From the NCBI GenBank assembly GCA_009930125.1, contig RZYZ01000034.1, positions 1 to 13,704 on the forward strand: a stretch of DNA of 13,704 nucleotides, written 5' to 3'. Below, in pieces: positions 1-7,232 of the stretch; position 1 is the stretch's first letter; each line of letters starts with the position of its first letter. The notes below the pieces were generated by a model, which was not told the origin of the DNA, ran no database searches, and saw nothing but the letters and a program-made list of their open reading frames with translations. The position numbers and the translations under genes are program-made. Source of the stretch: Clostridia bacterium. GTDB lineage: Bacteria; Bacillota; Clostridia; Clostridiales; Clostridiaceae.

Positions 1-592
1 TATTATAGAGCGCATCAAAAACAAATCGGTCTCTATGCTTTTTCAGTCTCATGATGGAACAGTTATAGATTTCGATATTGAAAAACGAATCCGCATCGTG
101 CATGAACACATGAGAAAAAATCGTCTTCATGGTCCCGCCATGACAGACCACAAGAACACGCTCTCCATTGGTGTAGCGATTCTCCAGATCCTGCAGAAAC
201 GAAGCGATTCGCTTTTGAAATGCAAAGTGGCTTTCACCACCGCCCGGCTTATAATGAAGCCAGTCCTCATTCCATTCCACGAAAAGATCCGGGTTTTCCT
301 TGTGGAGCATATGATACTCCACACCCTCCAGCTCTCCCAGATGCCTCTCATCCAGCCTATTGTCCGGGGTGGCTTCATCTAGACTGTATCCCATATTTTC
401 CAGTGTCTCCTGAGCTCTTGTCAGAGAGGAGACAAAGACAGCATCCGGCGCAAATCCCATTTTCTCAATAATCTTTCCCGCTTTACGCGCCTGCATTTTT
501 CCTTTATCCGTCAGTCTGTAATCACTGGAGCCATACATGAGCTCCAGCACATTGGCTTCTGACTCGCCGTGGCGTACAAAAATTACTTCCAA
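1..592 (-). CDS. Histidine phosphatase family protein (phosphoglycerate mutase-like), 3' end cut by window edge
   Basis: This reading frame encodes about 196 visible residues and runs off the left edge without a stop. The N-terminus has the catalytic RHGES motif (His about residue 8), a central LGELEG stretch typical of the acid-residue region of the family, and a C-terminal CHGGT motif carrying the second catalytic His (about residue 150). These are the phosphohistidine-enzyme hallmarks of the histidine phosphatase (cofactor-dependent phosphoglycerate mutase-like) superfamily. Members are usually about 200 residues, so little is missing. The start is TTG at 592-590, chosen because AGGAGGG lies at 605-599 with a 6-base spacer and the catalytic motif begins right after it. 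The substrate cannot be read from the sequence; cobalamin phosphatase, phosphoglycerate mutase and general sugar-phosphate phosphatases all look alike at this level. It follows the MarR gene after a hairpin, so it may be only partly co-transcribed with it. Confidence 0.9.
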   Translation of the reverse strand, partial: MEVIFVRHGESEANVLELMYGSSDYRLTDKGKMQARKAGKIIEKMGFAPDAVFVSSLTRAQETLENMGYSLDEATPDNRLDERHLGELEGVEYHMLHKENPDLFVEWNEDWLHYKPGGGESHFAFQKRIASFLQDLENRYTNGERVLVVCHGGTMKTIFSHVFMHDADSFFNIEIYNCSIMRLKKHRDRFVFDALYN

Positions 593-616
593 ATATATCC
601 CTCCTGCTATAAGAAT

Positions 617-638
617 GGGGAAAAGCGAGCTTTTCCCC
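617..638 (-). terminator. Hairpin between MarR gene and phosphatase gene (possible attenuating terminator)
   Basis: GGGGAAAAG and CTTTTCCCC form a perfect 9-bp stem with a 4-base loop. It begins 10 bases after the MarR stop and lies just before the ribosome binding site of the phosphatase gene. On the minus strand the following bases (ATTCTTATAG) are only moderately T-rich, so termination may be partial. On the plus strand a T-rich run follows (ATTTTGATTTTATTC), but no plus-strand gene lies upstream. Confidence 0.5.
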
Positions 639-647
639 ATTTTGATT

Positions 648-1109
648 TTATTCTTTTGTTACGTGGTATTTTTCATCAAAAAATCCGATGAGTTTTTCCA
701 GTGCCTGTATCAGTATGGACTCTTCTTCCGTATTCAACGTATCAATGACACTGGTAATCATATCCTGATGGAACGCATCGTGCATTTTCTTTGCTCCCAG
801 ACCTTTATCCGTCAGTTCCACAAGAACGACTCGTTTGTCTTCTTCTGTTCTTTTTCTCACCAGGTATCCTTTCTTGATGAGCTTGTCGACACCTGTAGTC
901 AGTGTACCCATGGTGATATTGAGATCCCTTGAGATCTCCGTCATGGTTCTGGGCTTCTCATCACCCACTGCATGGATGGTATGCATTTCTGTGATGGTGA
1001 GATCACTTCCGTTATCACGAAGCGACTTTTCTTCAATCTCTAAAATATCATGAAATAGATTGACTAAAAGTTCATTCAGTATTATCTTGCTCTGGTTGAT
1101 ATGCTCCAC
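648..1109 (-). CDS. MarR-family transcriptional regulator, FabT-like
   Basis: This is a winged-helix DNA-binding regulator of about 153 residues. The pattern of an EIEEKSLR helix, then LTITEMHTIHAVG, the recognition region with MGTLTTGVDKLIKKGYL, and the wing RTEEDKRVVLVELTDKG matches the MarR fold. From memory it closely resembles FabT, the fatty-acid-synthesis repressor of streptococci. No fab genes are in the window, so a fatty-acid role is inference from the family only. The start is uncertain. A TTG at 1127 would give 159 residues but has no visible Shine-Dalgarno sequence. The GTG at 1109-1107 has AGGAAG just upstream and is preferred here. The gene begins 3 to 21 bases after the PHP gene stop, so the two are almost certainly co-transcribed. 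MarR regulators often repress their own operon, but I see no operator I can assign. Confidence 0.9.
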   Translation of the reverse strand: MEHINQSKIILNELLVNLFHDILEIEEKSLRDNGSDLTITEMHTIHAVGDEKPRTMTEISRDLNITMGTLTTGVDKLIKKGYLVRKRTEEDKRVVLVELTDKGLGAKKMHDAFHQDMITSVIDTLNTEEESILIQALEKLIGFFDEKYHVTKE

Positions 1110-1130
1110 CTTCTTCCTGTTTGTCAATGA

Positions 1131-1904
1131 TTATCGGTCACAAAGGACTCTCTTTCTATTTTTATAATAGCAGATATCCAGTCCGATATCATCAGCAAGT
1201 TTGATGGCTTCGGCAAAATTCCTTCCGATATCTTCCGCTACGTGAGCATCTGAAGCCAGAGTCACATACCTGCCACCGTTCTCATAATATCCCTTATAGA
1301 TGCTCTTGAATGAATGATACACCTCGCCCACGAGAGGCCTTTTGAGATTGATCTCCAGTGTCACATCTTCTTTCACCATGGTTGTAAACAGAGAACGAAA
1401 TTCCTTCTCATAGTCCTCATAGCGAAGCTCCGAGAATCCTGAATATCGGGTCGGATAGTCAAAATGGGCCAGAGAATCAATAAACGGATTATCCGTAATC
1501 ATCTCTCGCGCATAGCGGATATATGTGCTGTAGAATGCTCTTTCATCCTGCCCTTTGAAGTACTTTCTGGAAGAGAGATTAACACCATCCATGGTATGCA
1601 GCGAGCCGATGACCATATCAAAATCATACTTGTCCTGTATTTTTCTGATTTTATCCGTGTATCTCCTGTCAAGACCAAGCTCGATACCCATAAGATAGGT
1701 CTCACTACGATATTTCTCATATCTTCTGAAATATTCATCCACGTCGAAATCGATGGGGAACCCACCGACTTCCATATAATTCAGGTCTTTTTGTTCCGTT
1801 GTGATCACACCCAGATTCTTAAGCTCTGCTTCTTCCAGAATCCGTGTGAGCTTTTCACTGGAATCAAATGAAAGTTCCGTGTGCATATGTGTATCAAAAA
1901 TCAT
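1131..1904 (-). CDS. PHP-domain phosphoesterase, histidinol-phosphatase-like
   Basis: The 257-residue protein has the PHP metal-site motifs in order: DTHMHTELSFDS (His6, His8), TEQ at 36-38, GIELGL (Glu75), GSLH (His103), SLAHFDY (His147) and SDAH (Asp219, His221). The layout matches HisJ/HisK-type histidinol phosphatases, which remove phosphate from L-histidinol phosphate in histidine biosynthesis. No other his genes are nearby, so the true substrate is unclear and many genes of this class are only homologues. Motif II normally reads TEH; here it reads TEQ, so one expected metal ligand is replaced. The ATG start is preceded by AAGGAAG about 9 bases upstream. The gene sits 51 bases after the flavin-reductase-like gene and 3 to 21 bases before the MarR gene, probably in one operon. 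Confidence 0.88.
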   Translation of the reverse strand: MIFDTHMHTELSFDSSEKLTRILEEAELKNLGVITTEQKDLNYMEVGGFPIDFDVDEYFRRYEKYRSETYLMGIELGLDRRYTDKIRKIQDKYDFDMVIGSLHTMDGVNLSSRKYFKGQDERAFYSTYIRYAREMITDNPFIDSLAHFDYPTRYSGFSELRYEDYEKEFRSLFTTMVKEDVTLEINLKRPLVGEVYHSFKSIYKGYYENGGRYVTLASDAHVAEDIGRNFAEAIKLADDIGLDICYYKNRKRVLCDR

Positions 1905-1955
1905 CTGTATTTCTTCCTTTTTTCCCTGTCATCTTTTGTTCTTCAGTTATTTCTG

Positions 1956-2465
1956 TTAGAGATCATCTTTTGTGTATGATGTCACGATTTCTCCATAGAA
2001 TATTTCATGGTAGTCTCCGTCCATATAGCTTGTCACATCCACATCACCACGTAGCATCTTAGGATCTACTTTGTGATTGTAGATGATCTTGCATTCATAG
2101 AAAATATTGGCTTCCTTGACCACTGGTGTATCCATGGTTTTCGCCTTATATTGCGTCAGGTTCGCCTCTTCCCACTTGTTTGAATCTCTTCCGGAGAGAC
2201 TGCCCACTTTATTCAGGGCTTTTTTCATTGTCGAGGTCGTAGGTATGGACACAGTGAACTCATCATTATCCTGTAAAAGTTCATGGTTGTGTCTTGAATT
2301 TCTCACAAGGATTGTGAATACTGGGCGTCCCCATTCAAAACCGATGTTCCCCCAGCTGATTGTACTTACATTGACTTCGTCACCTTTTTTTACTGTAAGA
2401 AAAGCGCCCTGTCTATGCAGATACTTGATGCTCTTGTCCAGATATCTAATAAATTCTACTGCCAT
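1956..2465 (-). CDS. Flavin reductase-like / FMN-binding split-barrel protein
   Basis: The protein has 169 residues. The N-terminal half contains a stretch (VNVSTISWGNIGFEWGRP, about 31-48, followed by VFTILVR) typical of the flavin reductase-like, FMN-binding split barrel, where the backbone and the Asn/Ser residues hold the FMN phosphate. The C-terminal part (EANIFYECKIIYN, then YHEIFYGEIV) fits the last strands of that fold. The likely role is an FMN-dependent reductase or flavin-binding redox protein in the cytosol; the substrate is unknown. An ATG at 2489 is in frame, but the ATG at 2465 is preferred because GGAGGG lies 9 bases before it (2480-2475) and would otherwise be inside the gene. 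It is the first gene of a minus-strand unit with the PHP and MarR genes. Confidence 0.85.
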   Translation of the reverse strand: MAVEFIRYLDKSIKYLHRQGAFLTVKKGDEVNVSTISWGNIGFEWGRPVFTILVRNSRHNHELLQDNDEFTVSIPTTSTMKKALNKVGSLSGRDSNKWEEANLTQYKAKTMDTPVVKEANIFYECKIIYNHKVDPKMLRGDVDVTSYMDGDYHEIFYGEIVTSYTKDDL

Positions 2466-2498
2466 AATTCTATTCCCTCCAAATTTCATTCTGTCTCT

Positions 2499-2504
2499 AT
2501 TATA
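2499..2504 (-). promoter_or_regulatory. Candidate -10 element upstream of flavin reductase-like gene
   Basis: A perfect TATAAT on the minus strand would start transcription near 2492 and give a leader of about 27 bases before the ATG at 2465. The -35 region is poor: the hexamer 17 bases upstream is ATACAA. The surrounding 2505-2603 is very AT-rich. The assignment rests mainly on the -10 box and its position. Confidence 0.45.
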
Positions 2505-2603
2505 CAGTATCGGCTAATCAATTGTATAAAATTTATAATTATTAATAAAAAATCTACAATTCTTATGAACTTTCCCTATTACTCTGCAATAGTTCTTTTT
2601 TCT

Positions 2604-3026
2604 CTATTCCGCTCCGGATACGGTTCCATAGGTCCAATCTATAATCCCACCAAAGTCGTAGATCTTTTCGTATCCCATGTCCACCAGAAGCTTCGCAGCC
2701 TGATTGCTTCTGTTTCCGCTTCTGCAGTATAGGAGATAGGTCGCAGTTTTATCCGGAAGAATCTCTTCCGCTTTCTCCGGAATGGTATCCAGCGTAAGCA
2801 GAATCGCTCCCTCAATATGCGCTTCTTCAAATTCCTCTCTTGTTCTCACATCCACAATGATGACTTCTTCTTCCTCCATCATGCTCTTCGCTTCTTCTGC
2901 AGGGATGACCTGTACCATAGCTTCACTATTCTTCTCTTCTTCAGTGGCGGGCTCTTTTGCACCGCATCCCACTGAGAGAACCAGGGTCAGGGCAGCGGCT
3001 GCTTTCAGCAGATTCTTGTATTTCAT
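2604..3026 (-). CDS. Rhodanese-domain lipoprotein (sulfurtransferase)
   Basis: The 140-residue protein begins with a lipoprotein signal peptide: Lys-rich start, hydrophobic stretch about 8-19, then SVGC with the lipidated Cys at about 21. An acidic linker (about 25-35) follows, then a single rhodanese domain at about 38-135 with VDVRTREEFEEAHIEGA and the active-site loop CRSGNR (Cys101), ending in YDFGGIIDW. Rhodanese domains carry sulfane sulfur on the active-site Cys as a persulfide. Here the domain should be anchored on the outer face of the membrane. The start at 3026 is chosen because AGGAGGAGT (3039-3031) sits just upstream; an in-frame ATG at 3050 would bury that site and spoil the signal peptide. 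It lies after the suf operon terminator, so it is a neighbour of suf rather than a clear member. No promoter of its own is obvious; it may depend on readthrough. Confidence 0.88.
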   Translation of the reverse strand: MKYKNLLKAAAALTLVLSVGCGAKEPATEEEKNSEAMVQVIPAEEAKSMMEEEEVIIVDVRTREEFEEAHIEGAILLTLDTIPEKAEEILPDKTATYLLYCRSGNRSNQAAKLLVDMGYEKIYDFGGIIDWTYGTVSGAE

Positions 3027-3058
3027 TTTTACTCCTCCTAACATTTCCATATGTTAAA

Positions 3059-3087
3059 AGAGACTGGACGCACTATGCCCAGCCTCT
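3059..3087 (-). terminator. Intrinsic terminator at the end of the suf operon
   Basis: On the minus strand AGAGGCTGG pairs with CCAGTCTCT (9 bp with one G-T pair) around an 11-base loop. The stem is followed by TTTTAA and begins 6 bases after the sufU stop codon. The T-run is short, so some readthrough into the rhodanese gene is plausible. Confidence 0.65.
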
Positions 3088-3092
3088 CCATG

Positions 3093-3527
3093 CTAATCTT
3101 CTTTTTGAACAGCTTCTTTCAGCGTATGCCATGCAAGGACAGCACATTTCACTCGTGCAGGAAGGTTTGAAATCCCCTGCAGTATGGATGCTTCATCCAG
3201 CACCTCTTCGAGATAGTCGATATCACTGATCTCTCTTTTGATCATGCCAAGGAAGATCTCAATGATTTCCAGAGCTTCCTCCACTGTCTTTCCAGTAAGA
3301 AGATCGGTCATCATGGAGGCTGACGCCTGACTGATGGAACAACCATGACCTGTATAGGCCAGATCCCTGATGATGCCATCTTCAATCTTCGCCTCTATGG
3401 TGATGTCATCCCCACAGCTCGGATTATGCCCTCTTTCCTTATGGGTGTAGCCTTCGATTTGACGTCTGTTCCTTGTGTCCTTGTTATGTTCAAGGATCAC
3501 CTGGGTATAAAGATTACTTAGATCCAT
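3093..3527 (-). CDS. sufU: SufU, zinc-dependent sulfur-transfer partner of SufS
   Basis: The 144-residue protein carries the three conserved cysteines and the Asp of SufU: NPSCGDD (Cys38, Asp40), GHGCSIS (Cys63) and RVKCAVLAW (Cys128). In characterised Gram-positive systems these bind zinc and accept the persulfide sulfur from SufS by ligand exchange. The insert between Cys63 and Cys128 is the length typical of SufU and longer than in the IscU scaffold, which supports SufU. The ATG at 3527 lies inside the end of sufS (14-base overlap), so translation is likely coupled. It is the last gene of the operon and is followed at once by a terminator. Confidence 0.95.
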   Translation of the reverse strand: MDLSNLYTQVILEHNKDTRNRRQIEGYTHKERGHNPSCGDDITIEAKIEDGIIRDLAYTGHGCSISQASASMMTDLLTGKTVEEALEIIEIFLGMIKREISDIDYLEEVLDEASILQGISNLPARVKCAVLAWHTLKEAVQKED

Positions 3528-4746
3528 ATCCCATCCACCTCCTTACTTCGTTCAGGTTATCCACCAGTGCATCGATTTCCTCTTTCGTATTGAAGAATGC
3601 GAAGCTGGCTCTAGAGCATGTGTATACCTCCATGAATCGAAGAAGCGGCTGTGCACAGTGATGTCCTGCTCTGACGCCAACACCATAGTTGTCCAGAATC
3701 ATGGAAACATCATGGGGATGAATGTCTTCCACAACAAAACTGATGACAGCTCCTCTGTGGTTCAGATCTTTCGGACCCACGATACGGATGTAAGGAAGTT
3801 CCTGAAGTCTTCTCAGTGCATATTCCGTAAGTTCCATTTCTTTTTCATGAATCAGCTCAAATGTGGCCTCATGCAGATAGTCTATGGCAGCGCCCAGCGA
3901 AACCACACTTTCAATGCCCTGAGTGCCGGCTTCAAATTTGAAAGGCAGCTCATTGAAGGAGGTCTCCTCTTCATAAACATACTCGATCATATCTCCGCCA
4001 TATAAGAACGGCTCCATCTTGTCGAGTATCTCCTCTTTTCCGTATAAGACACCTACCCCAGTGAGGCTGTACATCTTATGACCGGAAAAAACATAGAAGT
4101 CACAGTCTAATTCCGAAACATCAACGGGCATATGGGCTATTGCCTGAGCACCGTCAATGAGCACTTTGGCGCCTACTTCATGTCCTCTTTGGATCACCTT
4201 GTCCACCGGGAAAATACTCCCTAGTACATTGGACATATGGGTACAGGCAACGAGTTTCGTTTTCTGATCGATCTTCTGAAGTTCTCCTAGGGGAAGTCTT
4301 CCCTCCGGGTCCACATACATGTAGACAAGATGTGCACCGGTCTTTTTCGCAATCTGCTGCCATGTCACAAGATTCGCATGGTGCTCTGCAATGGTGATCA
4401 CAATCTGGTCTCCTGGTTTCAGATGCTCCAGCGCATAACTGTAAGCCACAAGATTGATGGCTTCAGTGGCATTCTTTGTGAATATGATCTCCTTTGTGCT
4501 TCGGGCACCGATGAAACTTCTCACCTTTTCCCTGACATTTTCAAAGGCTTCTGTGGCACGCATGCTAAGGGCATGGGAACCCCTGTGGGGATTCCCATTG
4601 GCCTCATGGTCATACTTCATCACTGCGTCGAGAACCTGCTGTGGTCTCTGCGAAGTGGCGGCACTATCAAGATAGATGATCTTTCTGCCGTTGACTTCCT
4701 GATTCAAAATTGGAAAATCTTCTCTGAAATCTCTCAAATTACTCAC
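3514..4746 (-). CDS. sufS: SufS, PLP-dependent cysteine desulfurase
   Basis: The 410-residue protein is a group II cysteine desulfurase. It converts L-cysteine to L-alanine and leaves a persulfide on an active-site Cys for Fe-S cluster assembly. Visible motifs are LDSAATSQRP (about 26-35), HRGSHALS (54-61), TKNATEAIN (90-98), AEHHANLVTW (120-129) with the PLP-stacking His, the PLP lysine in FSGHKMYSLTG (Lys224), and the catalytic Cys in RAGHHCAQPL (Cys364). The start is GTG at 4746-4744, inside the last codons of sufD (8-base overlap), with only a weak Shine-Dalgarno (ACAGGTGAG), as expected for a translationally coupled start. The 3' end overlaps sufU by 14 bases. Nothing is missing or unusual in the catalytic residues. 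Confidence 0.96.
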   Translation of the reverse strand: MSNLRDFREDFPILNQEVNGRKIIYLDSAATSQRPQQVLDAVMKYDHEANGNPHRGSHALSMRATEAFENVREKVRSFIGARSTKEIIFTKNATEAINLVAYSYALEHLKPGDQIVITIAEHHANLVTWQQIAKKTGAHLVYMYVDPEGRLPLGELQKIDQKTKLVACTHMSNVLGSIFPVDKVIQRGHEVGAKVLIDGAQAIAHMPVDVSELDCDFYVFSGHKMYSLTGVGVLYGKEEILDKMEPFLYGGDMIEYVYEEETSFNELPFKFEAGTQGIESVVSLGAAIDYLHEATFELIHEKEMELTEYALRRLQELPYIRIVGPKDLNHRGAVISFVVEDIHPHDVSMILDNYGVGVRAGHHCAQPLLRFMEVYTCSRASFAFFNTKEEIDALVDNLNEVRRWMGYGSK

Positions 4747-5809
4747 CTGTCAATTCTTTTTCTACTGCCTCCAGGATAATCTCCTGAATGGATTCAACGG
4801 GAATCAGATCGATGATCGGTCTGATGTGTGATTCTATGATAATCTTCTTCGCTTCCGATTCGCTCATTCCTCTGGACATGATATAGAACAGCTTTTCAGC
4901 ATCAATCTGCCCGTTGGACGCTGCATGATTACCTATGACATCATCCTCTCTGCAGAGCAGAAGGGGAATCGCATAGGACTTGACCTTAGGGCTGAGAAGA
5001 ATGGTAAATTCCTCCTCGTTTCCTTCTGAATGGGTTGACCCCTTCTTGAAGTCGAGGGTTCCTCGGAATGCCTTCTTGGACTTGTCCTTTAGAGCTCCCT
5101 TGAAGATCATGTCGGAATTGGTCTTCTTTCCGAAGTGGTTCATATGATGGGAAAGGTCGATGACTCTTTCTCCAAAGCCAAGATAAACACTCTTGACATG
5201 TCCTTCGGCATCATCGCCCAGAAGGTCTGTCATATAGTTCACTACAGCTTCCTTTCCTCCCAGTTCAACAGAAATGTAGTTCACTTTTCCTGATTCCTCT
5301 ACGGTTGAATATCTGGATTCCAGATGTCTGGAGAAGGAATTGAGTCTCTGAACCTTGATGATGTTCAGCTCTGCGCCTTCAGCCACGCTGATTTTATTCA
5401 GTATATTGGAGAATGTCACTGCATCATCAGACGAATAGTCCATGATGAGATTCATTTTAGCTCCTTTTTCCAGTACGATTACGTTCTTTTCAATGAGGGT
5501 ATCATTCTCTTTTCCGAGAACATGGGAGATATGAAGGCTCTTTTCCTCATTCTCCTTCACATGGACATAAAGACCTGCGTTGTGGTGGTCTTCCACCATG
5601 CCGATCATATCCCTATTGACCCCTTTAAAGTCTTCTGATAAAGGAAGATCTTCATTTGCCAGATTGACATACCCTTCACCGTCTATGGATTTATAGGTAT
5701 ATTTTTTTCCAAGGCTCACTTCCACGGCATTCAGAAGCAGCTCGTTTGCCTTGACCCACCTAAAACTCAGTCTAGGCAGAACATTATATGATTCTTTTAT
5801 TGCGCTCAT
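4739..5809 (-). CDS. sufD: SufD, Fe-S cluster assembly scaffold subunit
   Basis: The 356-residue protein is the SufB paralogue that pairs with it in the SufBC2D scaffold. The C-terminal core is recognisable: GTLDFKKGSTHSEGNEE (about 250-266), LLSPKVKSYAIPLL, and GNHAASNGQ with the conserved His295 that corresponds to the functional His of SufD proteins. It ends with a helical tail (YIMSRGMSESEAKKIII) shared with SufB. The N-terminus is shorter than in the E. coli protein, as is usual outside the Proteobacteria. The ATG at 5809 follows AGAGGTGG closely and lies 10 bases after the sufB stop; the end overlaps sufS by 8 bases. Confidence 0.94.
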   Translation of the reverse strand: MSAIKESYNVLPRLSFRWVKANELLLNAVEVSLGKKYTYKSIDGEGYVNLANEDLPLSEDFKGVNRDMIGMVEDHHNAGLYVHVKENEEKSLHISHVLGKENDTLIEKNVIVLEKGAKMNLIMDYSSDDAVTFSNILNKISVAEGAELNIIKVQRLNSFSRHLESRYSTVEESGKVNYISVELGGKEAVVNYMTDLLGDDAEGHVKSVYLGFGERVIDLSHHMNHFGKKTNSDMIFKGALKDKSKKAFRGTLDFKKGSTHSEGNEEEFTILLSPKVKSYAIPLLLCREDDVIGNHAASNGQIDAEKLFYIMSRGMSESEAKKIIIESHIRPIIDLIPVESIQEIILEAVEKELTGE

Positions 5810-5819
5810 TCATCCACCT

Positions 5820-7232
5820 CTATCCTATCGTTCCTTCAAGTTCCAGTGTGATCAGATTGTTCATTTCCACAGCATATTCCAGCGGCAGCTCCTTGGAAAT
5901 CGGCTCAACGAAACCTCTTACGATCATGGCTTTTGCCTCTTCCTCTGATATCCCTCTGGTCATGAGATAGTAGATTGCTTCTTCTGAAATTCTTCCGATC
6001 TTTGCTTCATGTCCCAGATCCACATCATCATTGTTGATGTCAATGACTGGAATGGTGTCTGATCTCGACTCATTGTCCAGCATCAGAGATTCACAGGTCA
6101 CTGTAGACTTGGAACCATGTGCGTTGGGCGCAACTCTTAGAAGACCTCTGTAAATCGCCTGTCCGCCTGATTTGGAGATGGACTTCGAATTCACAGTGGA
6201 TGTGGTGTTGGGTGCTGCATGGACCACTTTGGATCCCGTATCAAGAAGCTGTCCCTTACCTGCGAATGTTACACCGGTGAACTCCGCTCTTGCTCCTTCC
6301 CCTCTTAATATGCTCATGGGATACAGCATGGAAACCTTGGATCCGAAGGATCCGGATACCCACTCAATGGTACCGTTCTTATCCACTACAGATCTCTTGG
6401 TGTTCAGGTTGTACATATTCTTGGACCAGTTTTCAATGGTCGAATATCTCAGTGTAGCATCTTCCTTGACATAGAGCTCAACAGCTCCGGCATGAAGATT
6501 GTTCACGGAATACTTCGGTGCGGAGCATCCTTCGATGAAGTGGCAGTATGCACCCTTTTCTATGATGATCAGGGTATGCTCAAACTGTCCTGCTCCTGGT
6601 GCGTTCAGTCTGAAGTAAGACTGAAGCGGAATATCCAGCTTCACGCCTTCTGGAACATACACGAAAGACCCACCGGACCAGACTGCTCCATGAAGAGCAG
6701 CGAACTTATGGTCGGTATTGGGGATCAGCTTCATGAAGTACTGCTTCACGATATCCTCGTATTCCACCAGAGCGGTTTCGATGTCTGTGTAGACCACGCC
6801 CTGCTTCACCAGTTCCTCCTTGATGGAGTGATAGACGACTTCAGAGTCGTACTGTGCACCTACTCCTGCAAGGGACTTTCTTTCCGCTTCCGGAATGCCC
6901 AGTCTCTCGAAGGTATCCTTGATTTCTTCCGGAACATCTTCCCAGGAAGTGTTCATGTTCTTCGATTTCGGCTTGACATAGGTGACGATGTTTTCAATGT
7001 TAAGGTCTGATATGTCCGGTGCCCAGGTGGGAACATCCAGCTGATGATAGATCTTCAAAGATTCCAGCCTGTAGTTCAGCATCCATTCCGGCTCATTCTT
7101 CTTGGCGGATATTTCTCTGATGATGTCTTCTGTCAGTCCTGATTCGGACTTGTAGTCGTATTCGAAATCATTCTTGATGTCGTATACGCCTCTGTCCAGA
7201 TCCTCTATATAAGTTTTATTTCTTTTTTCCAT
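5820..7232 (-). CDS. sufB: SufB, Fe-S cluster assembly scaffold protein
   Basis: The 470-residue protein is full length for SufB. Clear family stretches are LAGVGAQYDSEVVY (121-134), FAALHGAVWSGGSFVYVP (177-194), HFIEGCSAPKYSVNNLHAG (231-249) and SKSISKSGG (349-357). The C-terminal region reads VTCESLMLDNESRSDTIP with Cys380, then LGHEAKIGRISEE with Glu409. Cys380 and Glu409 match the positions used for cluster building in studied SufB proteins. It forms the cytosolic SufBC2D complex. The ATG at 7232 has GGTGAGG upstream and lies 28 bases inside the end of sufC, an unusually long overlap that suggests coupling. The C-terminal LEGTIG closely resembles the B. subtilis ending. Confidence 0.97.
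   Translation of the reverse strand: MEKRNKTYIEDLDRGVYDIKNDFEYDYKSESGLTEDIIREISAKKNEPEWMLNYRLESLKIYHQLDVPTWAPDISDLNIENIVTYVKPKSKNMNTSWEDVPEEIKDTFERLGIPEAERKSLAGVGAQYDSEVVYHSIKEELVKQGVVYTDIETALVEYEDIVKQYFMKLIPNTDHKFAALHGAVWSGGSFVYVPEGVKLDIPLQSYFRLNAPGAGQFEHTLIIIEKGAYCHFIEGCSAPKYSVNNLHAGAVELYVKEDATLRYSTIENWSKNMYNLNTKRSVVDKNGTIEWVSGSFGSKVSMLYPMSILRGEGARAEFTGVTFAGKGQLLDTGSKVVHAAPNTTSTVNSKSISKSGGQAIYRGLLRVAPNAHGSKSTVTCESLMLDNESRSDTIPVIDINNDDVDLGHEAKIGRISEEAIYYLMTRGISEEEAKAMIVRGFVEPISKELPLEYAVEMNNLITLELEGTIG

Noticed and set aside
127..378. 83-codon minus-strand frame
   Set aside because: An alternative frame of the histidine phosphatase gene, whose RHGES and CHGGT motifs fix the correct frame.
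537..932. 131-codon plus-strand open frame
   Set aside because: Crosses the hairpin and lies antisense to the MarR gene; low-complexity Phe/Ser-rich product.
4330..4779. 149-codon plus-strand open frame
   Set aside because: Antisense to sufS, which is unmistakable; no ribosome binding site or recognisable motif.
6492..7010. 172-codon plus-strand open frame
   Set aside because: Lies fully antisense inside sufB, has no ribosome binding site, and gives a composition unlike any recognisable protein.
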